Program-made: the position numbers and the translations under genes
Notes under the pieces: generated by a model
Databases searched by the model: none
What the model was told of the DNA's origin: nothing
The model's input: only the letters and a program-made list of their open reading frames with translations
Part shown: piece by piece, positions 1 through 10,703 of the stretch
Numbering within the stretch: the first letter of the stretch is position 1
Layout: each line of letters begins with the position of its first letter
Source of the DNA: Pholiota molesta
Taxonomy: Eukaryota > Basidiomycota > Agaricomycetes > Agaricales > Strophariaceae
NCBI GenBank assembly: GCA_014925825.1
Contig: JACGCK010000037.1
Location: 248,001 to 312,000 of the forward strand
DNA length: 64,000 nt
Reading direction: 5' to 3'

Positions 1-197
1 TCAGAGCGTCATCATCTTCTGGGCCTTCACTTGGACTCCATTCCAGGCGTAAGACCGAAAGATCCTGGAAAGCCGGGTAAATAATATATTCAGTGTCAGC
101 GGCAATGCAGTTACTCGCCGGTAGGTTGTTGATCTCGTCGATTACAGGCCCTTTCAGCCATGGAGCCATGAAACTGTGCCCGACGTTGCGCAATAGC
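1..197 (-). pseudogene. F-box-like/LRR pseudogene, middle part (left of the Copia insertion)
   Basis: This is the continuation of the minus-strand gene whose 5' part lies at 11062-11530. The Copia element split exon 1 just after the ATTGCGCAA stretch common to all paralogs. Read on minus, the sequence runs through the end of exon 1 (VIDEINNL-type motif), a first intron with a GC donor (GCGAGTAA, about position 131) and an acceptor before the DLSVLRLEW-like start of exon 2. The rest lies beyond the left edge. The last five bases (193-197, ATAGC) are the target-site duplication. The gene cannot give a normal product because of the 10.9-kb insertion. Confidence 0.85.
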
Positions 198-555
198 TGT
201 TAGAGTACGAAGTAAATTCAGTCAACGAATATAATATTCGACTCGTTCCGTAGTAACTACCTGTTAGAGTACGAAGTAAATCTACGGAAACGTTGTAAGT
301 AAAATAAGAAAAATGTAAGATAACTTTAGGAAAGGCTCACTCAGTCAACGAATATAATATTCGACTGAGAGAACCTTTTCTGTGTACGTATCGTATATCT
401 GGAGGCAGTTTAAGGTTCGGGAACATGAGAATAAAATACTGGACAACAAGCGATCGAGAGCGATCGCAGTCCTTTTTAGGAAGGCGTTATGCGCGCCTAC
501 CTCGGTGGCGCATCCCGCGCCTTTTATACTCGACTTGCGAGTCTAACCTCCAACA
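198..555 (-). repeat. 3' LTR of the Copia element
   Basis: It is 358 bp and identical to 10704-11061 except for two transitions. On minus it begins TGTTGGAGG and ends CTAACA. The purine run GGAGGAG directly before it on minus (556-562) is a plausible polypurine tract. Inside, the terminal motif TGTTAGAGTACGAAGTAAAT recurs at about 264, and the 15-bp palindrome CGAATATAATATTCG occurs at 226-240 and 349-363, so part of the LTR is an internal duplication. Confidence 0.93.
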
Positions 556-1354
556 CTCCTCCGACTCGCTAGTCAGAGGATCGCCTGATCAACGGATCAT
601 CCGGTTCGCAGAGTCGAAGTGCTACGCAATGCTTCCAATGCGCTGCGCGTGGGAGCGGCTTCGTGAGTATGTCGGCCATGTTGTCGCTGCTTCCGATCCA
701 CTCTAACTTGATTCGCCCCTCGTCGACCCTATCCCTGATGTAATGCTCGCGTACGTCGATGTGCTTCACCTTCGCAGCGCCCGTCTGGTTGCTAGCGATC
801 TTGATAGCCGCCTGGTTATCTCCACGAATGATCGCCGGACGCGGTACGGTTAAGCCTAGCTCGGTGAGCGAGGCGTACATCCACTCGAGCTGTTGAGCTG
901 CTCGAGTTAAGGCCATGTACTCCGCTTCGGCAGTGGACAGAGCGACGGTCGGTTGAAATTTGGCGCTCCACGCGGTGGGTCCTCCAGCTTGTATAAACAC
1001 GTGGCCCGAGATGGAGCGGCGCTTATCTGTGTCGGCGGCGTAGTCGGAGTCGACGTATCCAACGGGCGTGAAATCCTCGTATCCAGGTCCGCCGTATCGT
1101 AGTTTGAAGTGAGCCGTTGCCTTCAGGTATTGGAAGACATGCACGAGTGCGCGCCAGTGAGCCGGTCCAGGATTATCTGCGAATCGCGACAGACTAGCCA
1201 TAGCCTGAGAGAGGTCGAGTCGGCTGGCCATCTGAATGTACATGCCTGTTCCAAGAAGCTCGCGGAATGGCTTGTCCGCCATGAAGAATCGATCCTCATC
1301 AGTAGACGGGCAGTCAGAGACGCTGAGAACCAATCCTGGAGGAAGAGGTGTGTA

Positions 1355-1618
1355 CTGTACTATTTCGACCGTATGTTCACGTAACGCGTAACGCGCCATA
1401 AATTTGAACCTATTTCAAAAAATGTAATGCCTAATTTTCGTCAGTGAACATGTATTAAATCCAAAAAATCTCGGCAAGCCACGGCTGGGTGCCAAAAGTA
1501 CCAAAAATGAACATATTTTTTGTTCAGTAACCCGTAATTTTCGAAAATGAACATGTCACCCCGTGAATTATAAGCGTAACGCGTAACATGGTGTGAACCT
1601 ATGGTCGAAATAGTACAG
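1355..1618. mobile_element. 264-bp MITE with TA target duplication (in reverse transcriptase)
   Basis: The ends are inverted repeats of about 26 bp starting CTGTACTATTTCGACC, flanked by TA at 1353-1354 and 1619-1620. Taking out the element and one TA rejoins the pol frame across TPKY|TPLPPGL, the junction expected in Copia reverse transcriptases. The interior is AT-rich with no coding capacity. TA duplication and size suggest a non-autonomous Tc1/mariner-type element; the family is inferred. Confidence 0.85.
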
Positions 1619-2442
1619 TATTTCGGAGTGCAGTCTTCGAGGCCGAAGCGTTTAAGCGCCCTGAGGATGAAAGCGGTTTGGGATATCTCCATGTACTTGA
1701 GGGCCCTGTCGCGTTTGATACCTAGTCCAATGACGTTGCGAAGCTCGCCGAGATCCTTGAGTTTGAACTCTGATCCTAATTCTGCGACAGCCTTCTTGTA
1801 TTCGTCCACGGAGCTGCTTAGGCCAGTGATGTCATCGGTGTAGGTGCAGGTAATAGTCGTATCGCCGTTGGCAGAGTGGATTCTGACGGATTGGTCGGCT
1901 TGGGAGCAATAGTACCCTAGAGTCTTCATCATCCCATTGAGCGTATTTCCCCAATTATGCGCTCCGTCAACCGTGCCGTATAAGCTTTTCTCCAGAACGC
2001 AGACAATGTTCCTTGCGCGCGCGCGCCTTTCTTCGGCATCCAGCTCAGGGTTATCCAACCCCAGACCCAACTCTAACCTCGCATTTCTCCTCGCCCTCTC
2101 ATCCGCGCTCATCACATGCTCCTCCGCTCCCAAATCCTCAATCCTCGCGTTCTTCGTCTCCTCCTTCTCCCTATCCTCAGCCTCGCGTCGCATCGCGTTA
2201 TCCACCAGTGCAGTTGAATCCTCGTCTGGTCCATCTCCTCGGTAGTCGGGTGAGTCAACGACTTCATGAATCGCTCCTCCGGCGGGGACATACCCGACGA
2301 GCTCGTAGACAGGGCCATCGGGGTTTGGGATTTGGAACGTTCCCGCACTGGTATAGTCATCGAGGGAGTAGACCTCAAAGCCCTCCGCTTGTTCCATGAG
2401 GCAAGACACCTGGTTGGGGGCATTCAGGAACGCGCTGGTATA

Positions 2443-2718
2443 CTGTACTAAACCGACCAACTCTTCAGGTCACGCGTCACAGGGCCACTTGAAGTGAAGA
2501 GATTTTTGAAGTGGTCACGGTCCCAAAATCATTTGAAGAGTTTTTATTGCTCATTAATCAGAGATCACATACCAATAGTAAAAAATTTCTGCCTCCGGCG
2601 GCACATACATGAAGAGATTTTTGGCAAGTCACACTGGCTCAGGCACTTTGAAGAGATGAAGAGATGATATATTTTGGTCACAAATAAATCGGCTGAAGAC
2701 TTGGTCGGTTTAGTACAG
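2443..2718. mobile_element. 276-bp MITE with TA target duplication (in reverse transcriptase)
   Basis: The 26-bp inverted repeats start CTGTACTAAACCGACCAA and are flanked by TA (2441-2442, 2719-2720). Removal restores the pol motif WQADY|TSAFLNAP in frame. The first eight bases and the CGACC of the inverted repeat match the MITE at 1355-1618, but the interior differs (repeated GAAGAGAT-type words), so this is a related but separate subfamily. No coding capacity. Confidence 0.85.
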
Positions 2719-2917
2719 TAATCTGCCTGCCAGGCTTCCATGTTGCGGACCACACCCACAGTGAGAGTCATACGAAGAGATTCGTAGCGTACGACAGCAG
2801 CGCGGCTCTCCCAGTAGTGAACCCCAGATATCTGAGAAAATCCTTTTGCGATCAGGCGCGCCTTCCGCTTCTCCAATTTCCCATCCGCGTCAAGCTTCAC
2901 CGCAAAGGTCCAACCCG

Positions 2918-3829
2918 TAGTGATTGACACGGGTTTTCAAACCCGTGCGGGTTTCGGCCACGGGTTTGCCGGGTATGGGTTGGGGTCTGGCTTCCTCACC
3001 CAGCCTCAACCCGTACCCCCAGCCGCGGGTCGCGCGGGTGCGCGGCCGCCCAATGCCGTGAGATTCAGGCGGAGTTTGAAATCGAAATCAACGAAGTTGG
3101 TTCGTTGATTTCGATTTCTAACCACCTTTCTTCACGGCCGCGTGCCCCTCCCCTTCAATAAGGGATGTGGGCCGGCTAGATGGCGGACGACGCGTCAACC
3201 ACGACGAGCGCGGACAATGGCGAATGACACGAGACGAAGGAGGGGGCTTGGAGAGCAAAAGGAAGACCCGGGAACGGGAGATCCAACAGGTGCGCCGCAG
3301 GTTCCTCCTGTCCACCCCATCTGAACCCCCCTTGCAGGATACGGCTGACGATGGCGTCGACATGCGCCATTCCCACCCCCCATCTACCATGGCCGCCGAC
3401 AGCAACCGCCCCGCCCATTCCCAACCCATCCCCTGACACCAGCATGTCAACCAACCGGCGGATGCACAACGACAGCGGACAGTGCAACGACGGCGGACAA
3501 CATGGCGGATGCCACCAACGACTCGACAACGACGACGGCAGCAGTGGTCAATGCAGACAGTGACGGCGGATGGTACCAGGGGCCAGGAGGGCGGCTGCTC
3601 AGCCGTCTGCATGTACAACGAGTGCTGCAATTGCAGCCTCTGCGGCATGCAGACGCTTGAAGGAGCTACCCATGCCACCGACCCCTGCGGGTTTCGAGAC
3701 CCCCGAAACCCGTCACACCCGCTACCCAAACCCGCCGAACCCCCTACCCGTGCTCGCGGGTACGGTTTTTCGCGGGTATGGGTACGGGTCGGCCTCTTGG
3801 TACCCATGGGTTACCCGTGTCATTCACTA
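2918..3829. mobile_element. 912-bp non-autonomous hAT-type element
   Basis: It is flanked by the 8-bp duplication CCAACCCG (2910-2917, 3830-3837). The inverted ends are TAGTGATTGACACGGGT and, reversed, TAGTGAATGACACGGGT. An 8-bp duplication with TAGTG ends is the hAT pattern. Removal rejoins pol at MKSGW|TFAVKL. The subterminal parts are rich in ACGGGTTT/CGGGTA words. A perfect 18-bp hairpin with a 5-base loop lies at 3078-3118. The interior (about 3500-3660, plus) has a short protein-like frame beginning MADATNDSTTTT, possibly captured host sequence. No transposase is visible. Confidence 0.85.
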
Positions 3830-4416
3830 CCAACCCGACTTCATCACCCTCGCACCCTTTGGCCTCTCCGTCAACTTCCACACGCCCATCGCCTTCATCA
3901 TTGCCATCTCAGCCACCATAGGACCCATCCACAAATCCGGGCGCTGCATAGCCTCGAGGTAGCTCTTCGGGATCCAGTGTTCGTCACTCCCGCGCGCCAC
4001 GAGCGCGAGCGTCCGATCGGGGTCAAATGGTAGTGGATCATCACCCGCAAGACGGCCTGAGCGACGAGATGCGGGGGGGTACTGAATACGTGGCCGTGGT
4101 TGGGCGTCTGGGGCAGGAGGTGGGGGGGCATCATGGTCAGCTGCTGGAAGTGGAGCCGTGGGTTCGTCCGCGGTCGATGGGAGTGTTGCCGGACTTATGA
4201 TTTCCACGATGTCATCGTCGTCGTCTGGTTTGACAGGCGTGGCAGCAGGGGCAGGAAGGGGTTCATCAAACTCCTCCATGAAGGACACATCCAAGTCATC
4301 CTGTTCGAGGGCCACGTCAGTGGTGCGGTGTCCGACGCCCTCCTCGAATACCACATCCCTTGTTATGAGAATTCATCCAGTCGACTTGTCCAAGACGCGG
4401 TAGACGCCCGTCCCAG

Positions 4417-6370
4417 CACAAAGCGGGGTCACACCGGCTCATGTGATGTGATTCAGCGAACGCATACATGTAGCCATGTGACATGGATTCAGTGAATTCG
4501 CTGGGTCAGTGAATAACCCATTCCCAATTAGGATATACCTTATGTAGTCAAATGATATGATTGCGCGAATTCGCTGAATAGCTCTAGGGCCCGACCACAA
4601 TTGTCCCAGCACCCGTCCGGCTGATTAGGCCAATTAAATCAATTATGAATTGAATCAATTGGAAGCAATAAGTATACAATAGAAATGAGTATACAATTGA
4701 TATTAACTATATTGACTGACCAACTATCCGGCCGGCCAGCCGACCGACTGACTATAATAGCAATATTGATTCTATTGACCGACCGGCCGGTCGGCCGGGG
4801 CCTGTAGATATTTTTAAAATGTGTTGTGAATAGGTGCTTGGGCGGCCGGGGCCAAGGGTAGCATGTTTGGACTGTATCTGAACTGTGTCGGGCCCGGAAA
4901 TTTTCAAAATGTTAAATACATGTATTAGAATAATTTAGACACTATTATTTGACTAGTTGAATGTTTTAGAAATTCGTTGTAAATAGATACACGGGCCCGA
5001 GTGTATGTAGCATGTCCAAACCGGGTCGGGCCCTACTATTTGTTGTGAATAGGCGCCCGGGCCCGAATGTGTGTAATAATAAAAATCCAGGTATGGACGG
5101 CCGGCTTTTTGGGCATTTGAATGTTCTCCAATCATTGCCATAAAAGAGCATTTTGGCTGAGTGGTCACGATCGAAAGGCTGTGAGTTAATGCTGGTGGGT
5201 CGGTCTACAAAGTCAATAGTTCAATTCTCGCAACTGGCATTATTTATAATTACAGCAGGTGGGATGTATACTTTGAGTCAGATGGCAGGCCGGCATTTTG
5301 TCAATTTACTTTTTAGCAGACCGGGTCCGAGAAATTAAAAAAAAAACTGGGCTCGGACGGGCGGCTTTTTGTGCTTTAGACAGCCAAAATTTAGCAGTAT
5401 TAGACCGGGTCCGAGCAATAATCCAATTATAATGAGCAATAAAGCCGGCCGGATGCATAAAAAAACCGGGTCCGACCAGTAAAAAAATCCGAATGGCATG
5501 TGGCTGTGAGCCGACCGGGTCCGAGAAATTAAAAAAAACTGGGTTCGGACGGGCGGCTTTTTGTGCTCTAGACGCCCAAAATTTAGCAGTAATAGGTCGG
5601 GTCCGAGCAATAATGCCGGCCGGATGCATAAAAAAACCGGGTCCGACCAGTAAAAAAATCCAAATGGCATGTGGCTGTGAGCCATGTGATGAGAAACTAC
5701 CATATATGGATATAGAATTGTGGCACACTCCTCCTCCCCCCATACATAGAAATTAATTTACTCCATCAGTTCTCCATGGATTCTTTTCATCTTTTTTTCA
5801 TAATTTTACGTTTCTATAGTACTACAGTTCCTGAGCTTTGTATGTCTCTAACCACAATGTAGCAATTACTATAGCACTATCTTTGCATTTTGACCTACAA
5901 ACAATGAATTATTGAAGCCTTTAAGGATGTTATTTGGAATTATAAATCGGTGGAAAGATATATAGCTGCTTGAACTTTATATTTCATAAGTAGATGAAGG
6001 ATGTACTGATATATACACACCCCAGGAAATAAAAGAGCACATATGAAGCTTATGATGACTGCTTAGCTTATATCATAGCCAATACATAAGGGATACTCAA
6101 TATAACGGCAGGTATTTGATGGTAAATACATTATCTATGTATCATTCAGCCACCACAAGTGAATCCGGTCACATATTGAGGTATAACAAGGAGAAACATG
6201 GCAGACATGCATAAACTGTGTATTATGAGTACTGACTTCCGAATAGGCGCTCTAAAATCGCGTGAATCGGGGATTAGAAAGCGCTCACGAATACCTACAG
6301 AATGAGATATGCCGGAAGAAATTCGAGCCAGGGAATGGCGAGATATGTTCAAAACAATACCCAAAACATC
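4417..6370 (+). repeat. Left arm of the palindromic element
   Basis: It pairs with 6430-8384; any position x in the arm corresponds to about 12800 - x in the other. It includes GC-rich patches of CCGGCCGG and GGGCCCG words (about 4720-5060), a tandem pair of repeats (5321-5683) and an AT-rich inner part (5740-6300). Confidence 0.9.
5321..5683 (+). repeat. Tandem pair of about 170-194 bp units inside the palindrome arm
   Basis: Units begin at 5321 and 5515, each opening CCGGGTCCGAGAAATT followed by an A-run, CGGACGGGCGGCTTTTTG, a CCAAAATTTAGCAGTA stretch and a closing CATGTGGCTGTGAGCC. The first unit has about 20 extra bases. The mirror copy in the other arm lies at about 7117-7479. Confidence 0.8.
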
Positions 6371-6429
6371 GGATTGCATCATGCCAAGTTATAAACTATG
6401 TCAGGATCTTGTTAAATTGATGGTCCATA

Positions 6430-8384
6430 GATGTTTTGGGCAATGGTTTGGACATATCTCACCATTCCCTGGCTCGAATGTTTCCCGGCGTATCTCATTC
6501 TGTAGGTATTCTGGAGGGCTTTCTAATCCCCGATTCACGCGATTTTAGAGCGCCTATTCGGAAGTCAGTACTCATAATACACAGTTTATGCATGTCTGCC
6601 ATGTTTCTCCTTGTTATACCTCAATATGTGACCGGATTCACTTGTGGTGGCTGAATGATACATAGATAATGTATTTACCATCAAATACCTGCCGTTATAT
6701 TGAGTATCCCTTATGTATTGGCTATGATATAAGCTAAGCAGTCATCATAAGCTTCATATGTGCTCTTTTATTTCCTGGGGTGTGTATATATCAGTACATC
6801 CTTCATCTACTTATGAAATATAAAGTTCAAGCAGCTATATATCTTTCCACCGATTTATAATTCCAAATAACATCCTTAAAGGCTTCAATAATTCATTGTT
6901 TGTAGGTCAAAATGCAAAGATAGTGCTATAGTAATTGCTACATTGTGGTTAGAGACATACAAAGCTCAGGAACTGTAGTACTATAGAAACGTAAAATTAT
7001 GAAAAAAAGATGAAAAGAATCCATGGAGAACTGATGGAGTAAATTAATTTCTATGTATGGGGGGAGGAGGAGTGTGCCACAATTCTATATCCATATATGG
7101 TAGTTTCTCATCACATGGCTCACAGCCACATGCCATTTGGATTTTTTTACTGGTCGGACCCGGTTTTTTTATGCATCCGGCCGGCATTATTGCTCGGACC
7201 CGACCTATTACTGCTAAATTTTGGGCGTCTAGAGCACAAAAAGCCGCCCGTCCGAACCCAGTTTTTTTTAATTTCTCGGACCCAGTCGGCTCACAGCCAC
7301 ATGCCATTCGGATTTTTTTACTGGTCGGACCCGGTTTTTTTATGCATCCGGCCGGCTTTATTGCTCATTATAATTGGATTATTGCTCGGACCCGGTCTAA
7401 TACTGCTAAATTTTGGCTGTCTAAAGCACAAAAAGCCGCCCGTCCGAGCCCAGTTTTTTTTTTAATTTCTCGGACCCGGTCTGCTAAAAAGTAAATTGAC
7501 AAAATGCCGGCCTGCCATCTGACTCAAAGTATACATCCCACCTGCTGTAATTATAAATAATGCCAGTTGCGAAAATTGAACTATTGACTTTGTAGACCGA
7601 CCCACCAGCATTAACTCACAGCCTTTCGATCGTGACCACTCAGCCAAAATGCTCTTTTATGGCAATGATTGGAGAACATTCAAATGCCCAAAAAGCCGGC
7701 CGTCCATACCTGGATTTTTATTATTACACACATTCGGGCCCGGGCGCCTATTCACAACAAATAGTCGGGCCCGACCCGGTTTGGATGTGCTACATACACT
7801 CGGGCCCGTGTATCTATTTACAATGAATTTCTAAAACATTCAACTAGTCAAATAATAGTGTCTAAATTATTCTAATACATGTATTTAACATTTTGAAAAT
7901 TTCCCGGGCCCGACGCGGTTCAGATACAGTCCAAATGTGCTACCCTCGGCCCCGGCCACCCGGGCACCTATTCACAACACATTTTAAAAATATCTACAGG
8001 CCCCGGCCGACCGGCCGGTTGGTCAATACAACCAATATTGCTATTGTAGTTGGTTGGGCGGCCGGCCGGCCGGATAGTTGGTCAGTCAATATGGTCAATA
8101 TCAATCGTATACTTATTTCTATTGTATACTTATTGCTTCCAATTGATTCAATTCATAATTGCTTCAATTAGCCTAATCGGCCGGACGGGTGCTGGGAAAT
8201 TTGGGGTGGGGCCCTAGGGCCATTCAGCGAATTCACGCAATCATATCATTTGACTACATAAGGTATTTCCTAATTAAGAAATGGTTATTCACTGACCCAG
8301 CGAATTCGCTGAATCCATGTCACATGGCTACATGTATGCGTTCGCTGAATCACATCACATGGGCCGGTGTGACCCCGCTACCTG
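6430..8384 (-). repeat. Right arm of the palindromic element
   Basis: Reverse-complement counterpart of 4417-6370, including the mirrored tandem repeats at about 7117-7479. It contains frames identical or nearly so to those in the left arm, with only scattered substitutions. Confidence 0.9.
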
Positions 8385-10691
8385 GTCCCAGAATAGCCCA
8401 TCAACACGCCCTTGATGGAGTGCGTGGCTAGCTTCCCATCGCTGACAGCATCTGGGATTTTTGCATAAGCGACGCATCCGAATGGGCGAATGTGCGAGAC
8501 ATCAGGCTTCTTACCGTGCCAACGTTGGAAGGGGGTAGAGCTGGGATCACGCTTCGTTGGGAGCATATTGCGGATGTAGGCAGCGGTGGATGCAGCTTCT
8601 GCCCAGTAAGTACCAGGCAAGCGACCATCCTGCAGCATGGTGCGTGCAAGATCAATGAGAGTACGGTTCACGCGTTCTGCAACCCCGTTGGAGGCAGATG
8701 TGTAGGGGGCCGTGAACTCGTGTACAATGCCATTTGCATGACAGTATTCCTCCCACACCGAGTTCTTGAACTCTAGGCCATTGTCGGTGCGAATCCTCAG
8801 CAACTTCTTCCCCGTCAAGTTCTCAGCCCGTTTTCTGTAGACATCAAAGCAGTATAAGGTCGTCCCCATCTCCTTATTGGCAAGGAAGAAGGTCTCGGTG
8901 TTTGCAGATGACCCGTCGACAAGGGCCATCATGTACTTCTTTCCGCTCGGAGATTCCACCGTGGTAGGCCCAAAAAGGTCGATGTAAACCCTCTCGAGCA
9001 CCTCTGACTCAACCTCAACAGCAAGATCGAACGGGCGCCGTGACTGCTTCCCCAGAATGCAGTCCTCACAGCGCCCAATCACTTTCCCGGGGACAATGCT
9101 GATACCCGTGACAAGTTCTTTCGACGCGGCGGCGGTGATTTTGGCTTCTGAAACATGACCAAGACGGCGATGCCAGGTCGCAAGGTCCGCGGCTTTCGTG
9201 AGGGAGCGAGCAGAGAGGGCAGCGTTGGGGAGCCAGGTAAGGCGATACATCGCACCTGAGCCCAGGTCCTCTGATTCCATGAAAGGTACGCCGTCCTTGT
9301 TGAAGAAAGTTGCCCGTCCGCCGCCAAACATCACGTTATATCCCTTCCTGTCCAGGCGGCCGATCGATACCAAGTTATGACGCAGATTTGGAGTGTGCTG
9401 AGCATTGTTAAAGGTGACGTTGACAACTTGCCCCTTGTACAGAGCGCGCTTAGTGACTTTTCCTATCCCAGCTATGAAGAATTCTCCTCCATTTGCTGTC
9501 TCGCCACTTTCCGTACGAGGTTGATATTCCTCGAAGTCGTCGCGCTGGACAAAGAAGTAGCCACTCGCTGCAGAATCTGCGTATGTGATGATCTGATTGG
9601 AGCGAGATGGTTGAACTAAAGCACTGAACGCGCAGTTGACATTCGGATCTGAGACAGTGCTCGCCGCCACGTTTGTCGTCGGGGTGCTGGCACCTGAAGA
9701 ACCTCCATAGTTGCCGCTGTTGCCTCCTCCACCCTTCTTCTTCCACCAGTCAGGATATTGTCCCGCCATCCCTCCTCCGGGCTTGAAGCATCGTTCGATT
9801 GTGTGGCCGGTGCGACCGCAGACAGGGTTTATGCATTTCTGATCCTGGTTCCTCGACTGGCGTCCCTGAGTTGCCATCGCTTGTGCCGATGCCGAGCTGG
9901 TGATTGGCGCCCGCGCGGCTAACATGGTCGCATGCGCTACAAGACAGGTGATGATGCCGCTGGATGTTGTCTCAGTACGGAGGGTTGATATGAATATCAT
10001 CCAGCTGTCAGGAAGGGAGTCCAGAATGATCATCCGGAATCGAGCATCGCTGACGTTGCAGCCCTGTGCATTCGCCTTGGTCCAGGCGGTCCGGAGTTTC
10101 GCGACGTGCTCCTCCATCTTGGAACCATCAACGTACTTGATCCTGCCCAGTTCCTTTTCGGCTGTCAGCCTCCCGAGGTCAGTCATCGCATCCTGCACCG
10201 TGGCGATAGATGCGTAAGCTTCCGCGGCTGTTCCGTCCGTTTTGACGCCCAAACCAACAGGATTTTTGACGTTCAGGGTGATAAGTCCCTTTGTCCAGTT
10301 GTTTCTCTGTCGCCATTCGTTGTAGGATGGTGTGTCGTCACCCCAGTAGGTGGTAGGTGCCGGAGCGGGTGTCGCGGGAGCAGGTGGAGGCGGACAGGTT
10401 ATTGTCCCATCGAGGTAATCGAGTGTTCCGCGCTGCTCGGCGACAGCTCGGATGCGCTGCTTGAACTGGTACCAGTTCGAGCCATCGTACTGCTCGTCGG
10501 TGGGTAGGATAAATGGAGCAGCACTCGAGGACATGGTCAGGAAGTTTTTCGGGGGTGTTCGTGGTGAGACGGGGGTCAAGGATCAGGGTCACTGAGTCAA
10601 GGATCAGGTTCGGAGGTCGGTTCAGAGTCAGGAAAAAATGTTCCAGGGTTCGCGTTGACGGATTACTTCGGGGGGTAGCTAGTTTACTACG

Positions 10692-10703
10692 GGGCCCATA
10701 ACC
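10692..10703 (-). other. Copia primer-binding site, half-tRNA type
   Basis: On minus, GGTTATGGGCCC follows the 5' LTR with no gap. It is complementary to the anticodon stem-loop of eukaryotic initiator tRNA-Met (GGGCTCATAACC) with one G:U pair, the arrangement known for Drosophila copia, rather than to the tRNA 3' end. The tRNA match is from general knowledge; the host tRNA is not in this window. Confidence 0.6.

Larger units (their letters stand above)
4417..8384. mobile_element. 3.97-kb palindromic (foldback-like) element with 7-bp target duplication
   Basis: Two arms of about 1.95 kb in inverted orientation meet at a 59-bp spacer centred on position 6400. The outer ends are CACAAAGCGGGGTCACACC and, reversed, CAGGTAGCGGGGTCACACC. 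The flanks carry GTCCCAG at 4410-4416 and 8385-8391. Removing the element and one duplication rejoins pol exactly at MGYSGT|GVYRVLD. Short frames in the arms are mirror images of each other and show no transposase motif. Similarity of the arms is high in the middle (5.3-6.3 kb) and lower in the outer 400 bp and near the centre. I cannot assign a superfamily from a 7-bp duplication. Confidence 0.88.
569..10534 (-). pseudogene. Copia gag-pol polyprotein gene, interrupted four times
   Basis: Coding runs 10534-8392, 4409-3838, 2909-2721, 2438-1621 and 1352-569, separated only by transposon insertions; summed it is 1509 codons including the stop, with no frame change. The start taken is the ATG at 10534 (MSSSAAPF). 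Landmarks by residue: zinc knuckle C234/C239/H244/C249 (CX4CX4HX4C, not the usual CX2C); protease D320 in YADSAASG; integrase HHCC H455, H460, C489, C492; DD35E residues D519, D584, E620; then integrase C-terminal GVLMGYSGT. Reverse transcriptase has KARLIAKGFSQ, YGTVDGAHNWG and catalytic YTDD; RNase H has STAEAEYMAL, GDNQAA and the final HIDVREHYIRD. A charged stretch of roughly 110 residues sits between EGFEV and VCVLEKSLYG. It is not expressible as one frame now; it may still be trans-mobilised. Confidence 0.93.

Noticed and set aside
3118..3807. Long minus-strand frame of 229 codons inside the 912-bp element.
   Set aside because: It is an Arg/Cys/Ser-rich product of GC-rich repeats, has no transposase motif, and crosses the subterminal repeats.
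5147..5245. tRNA-like sequence in the palindrome arm: TGGCTGAGTGGT (A-box-like, 5154) and AGTTCAATTCTC (B-box-like, 5218).
   Set aside because: The two boxes are spaced plausibly, but no T stem or acceptor stem can be paired and there is no sensible anticodon arm. At best a tRNA-derived relic, not a gene.
6146..6654. Mirror-image frames near the palindrome centre as a possible coding gene.
   Set aside because: Their equality is explained by the inverted repeat, they are under 80 codons, and no domain is visible.
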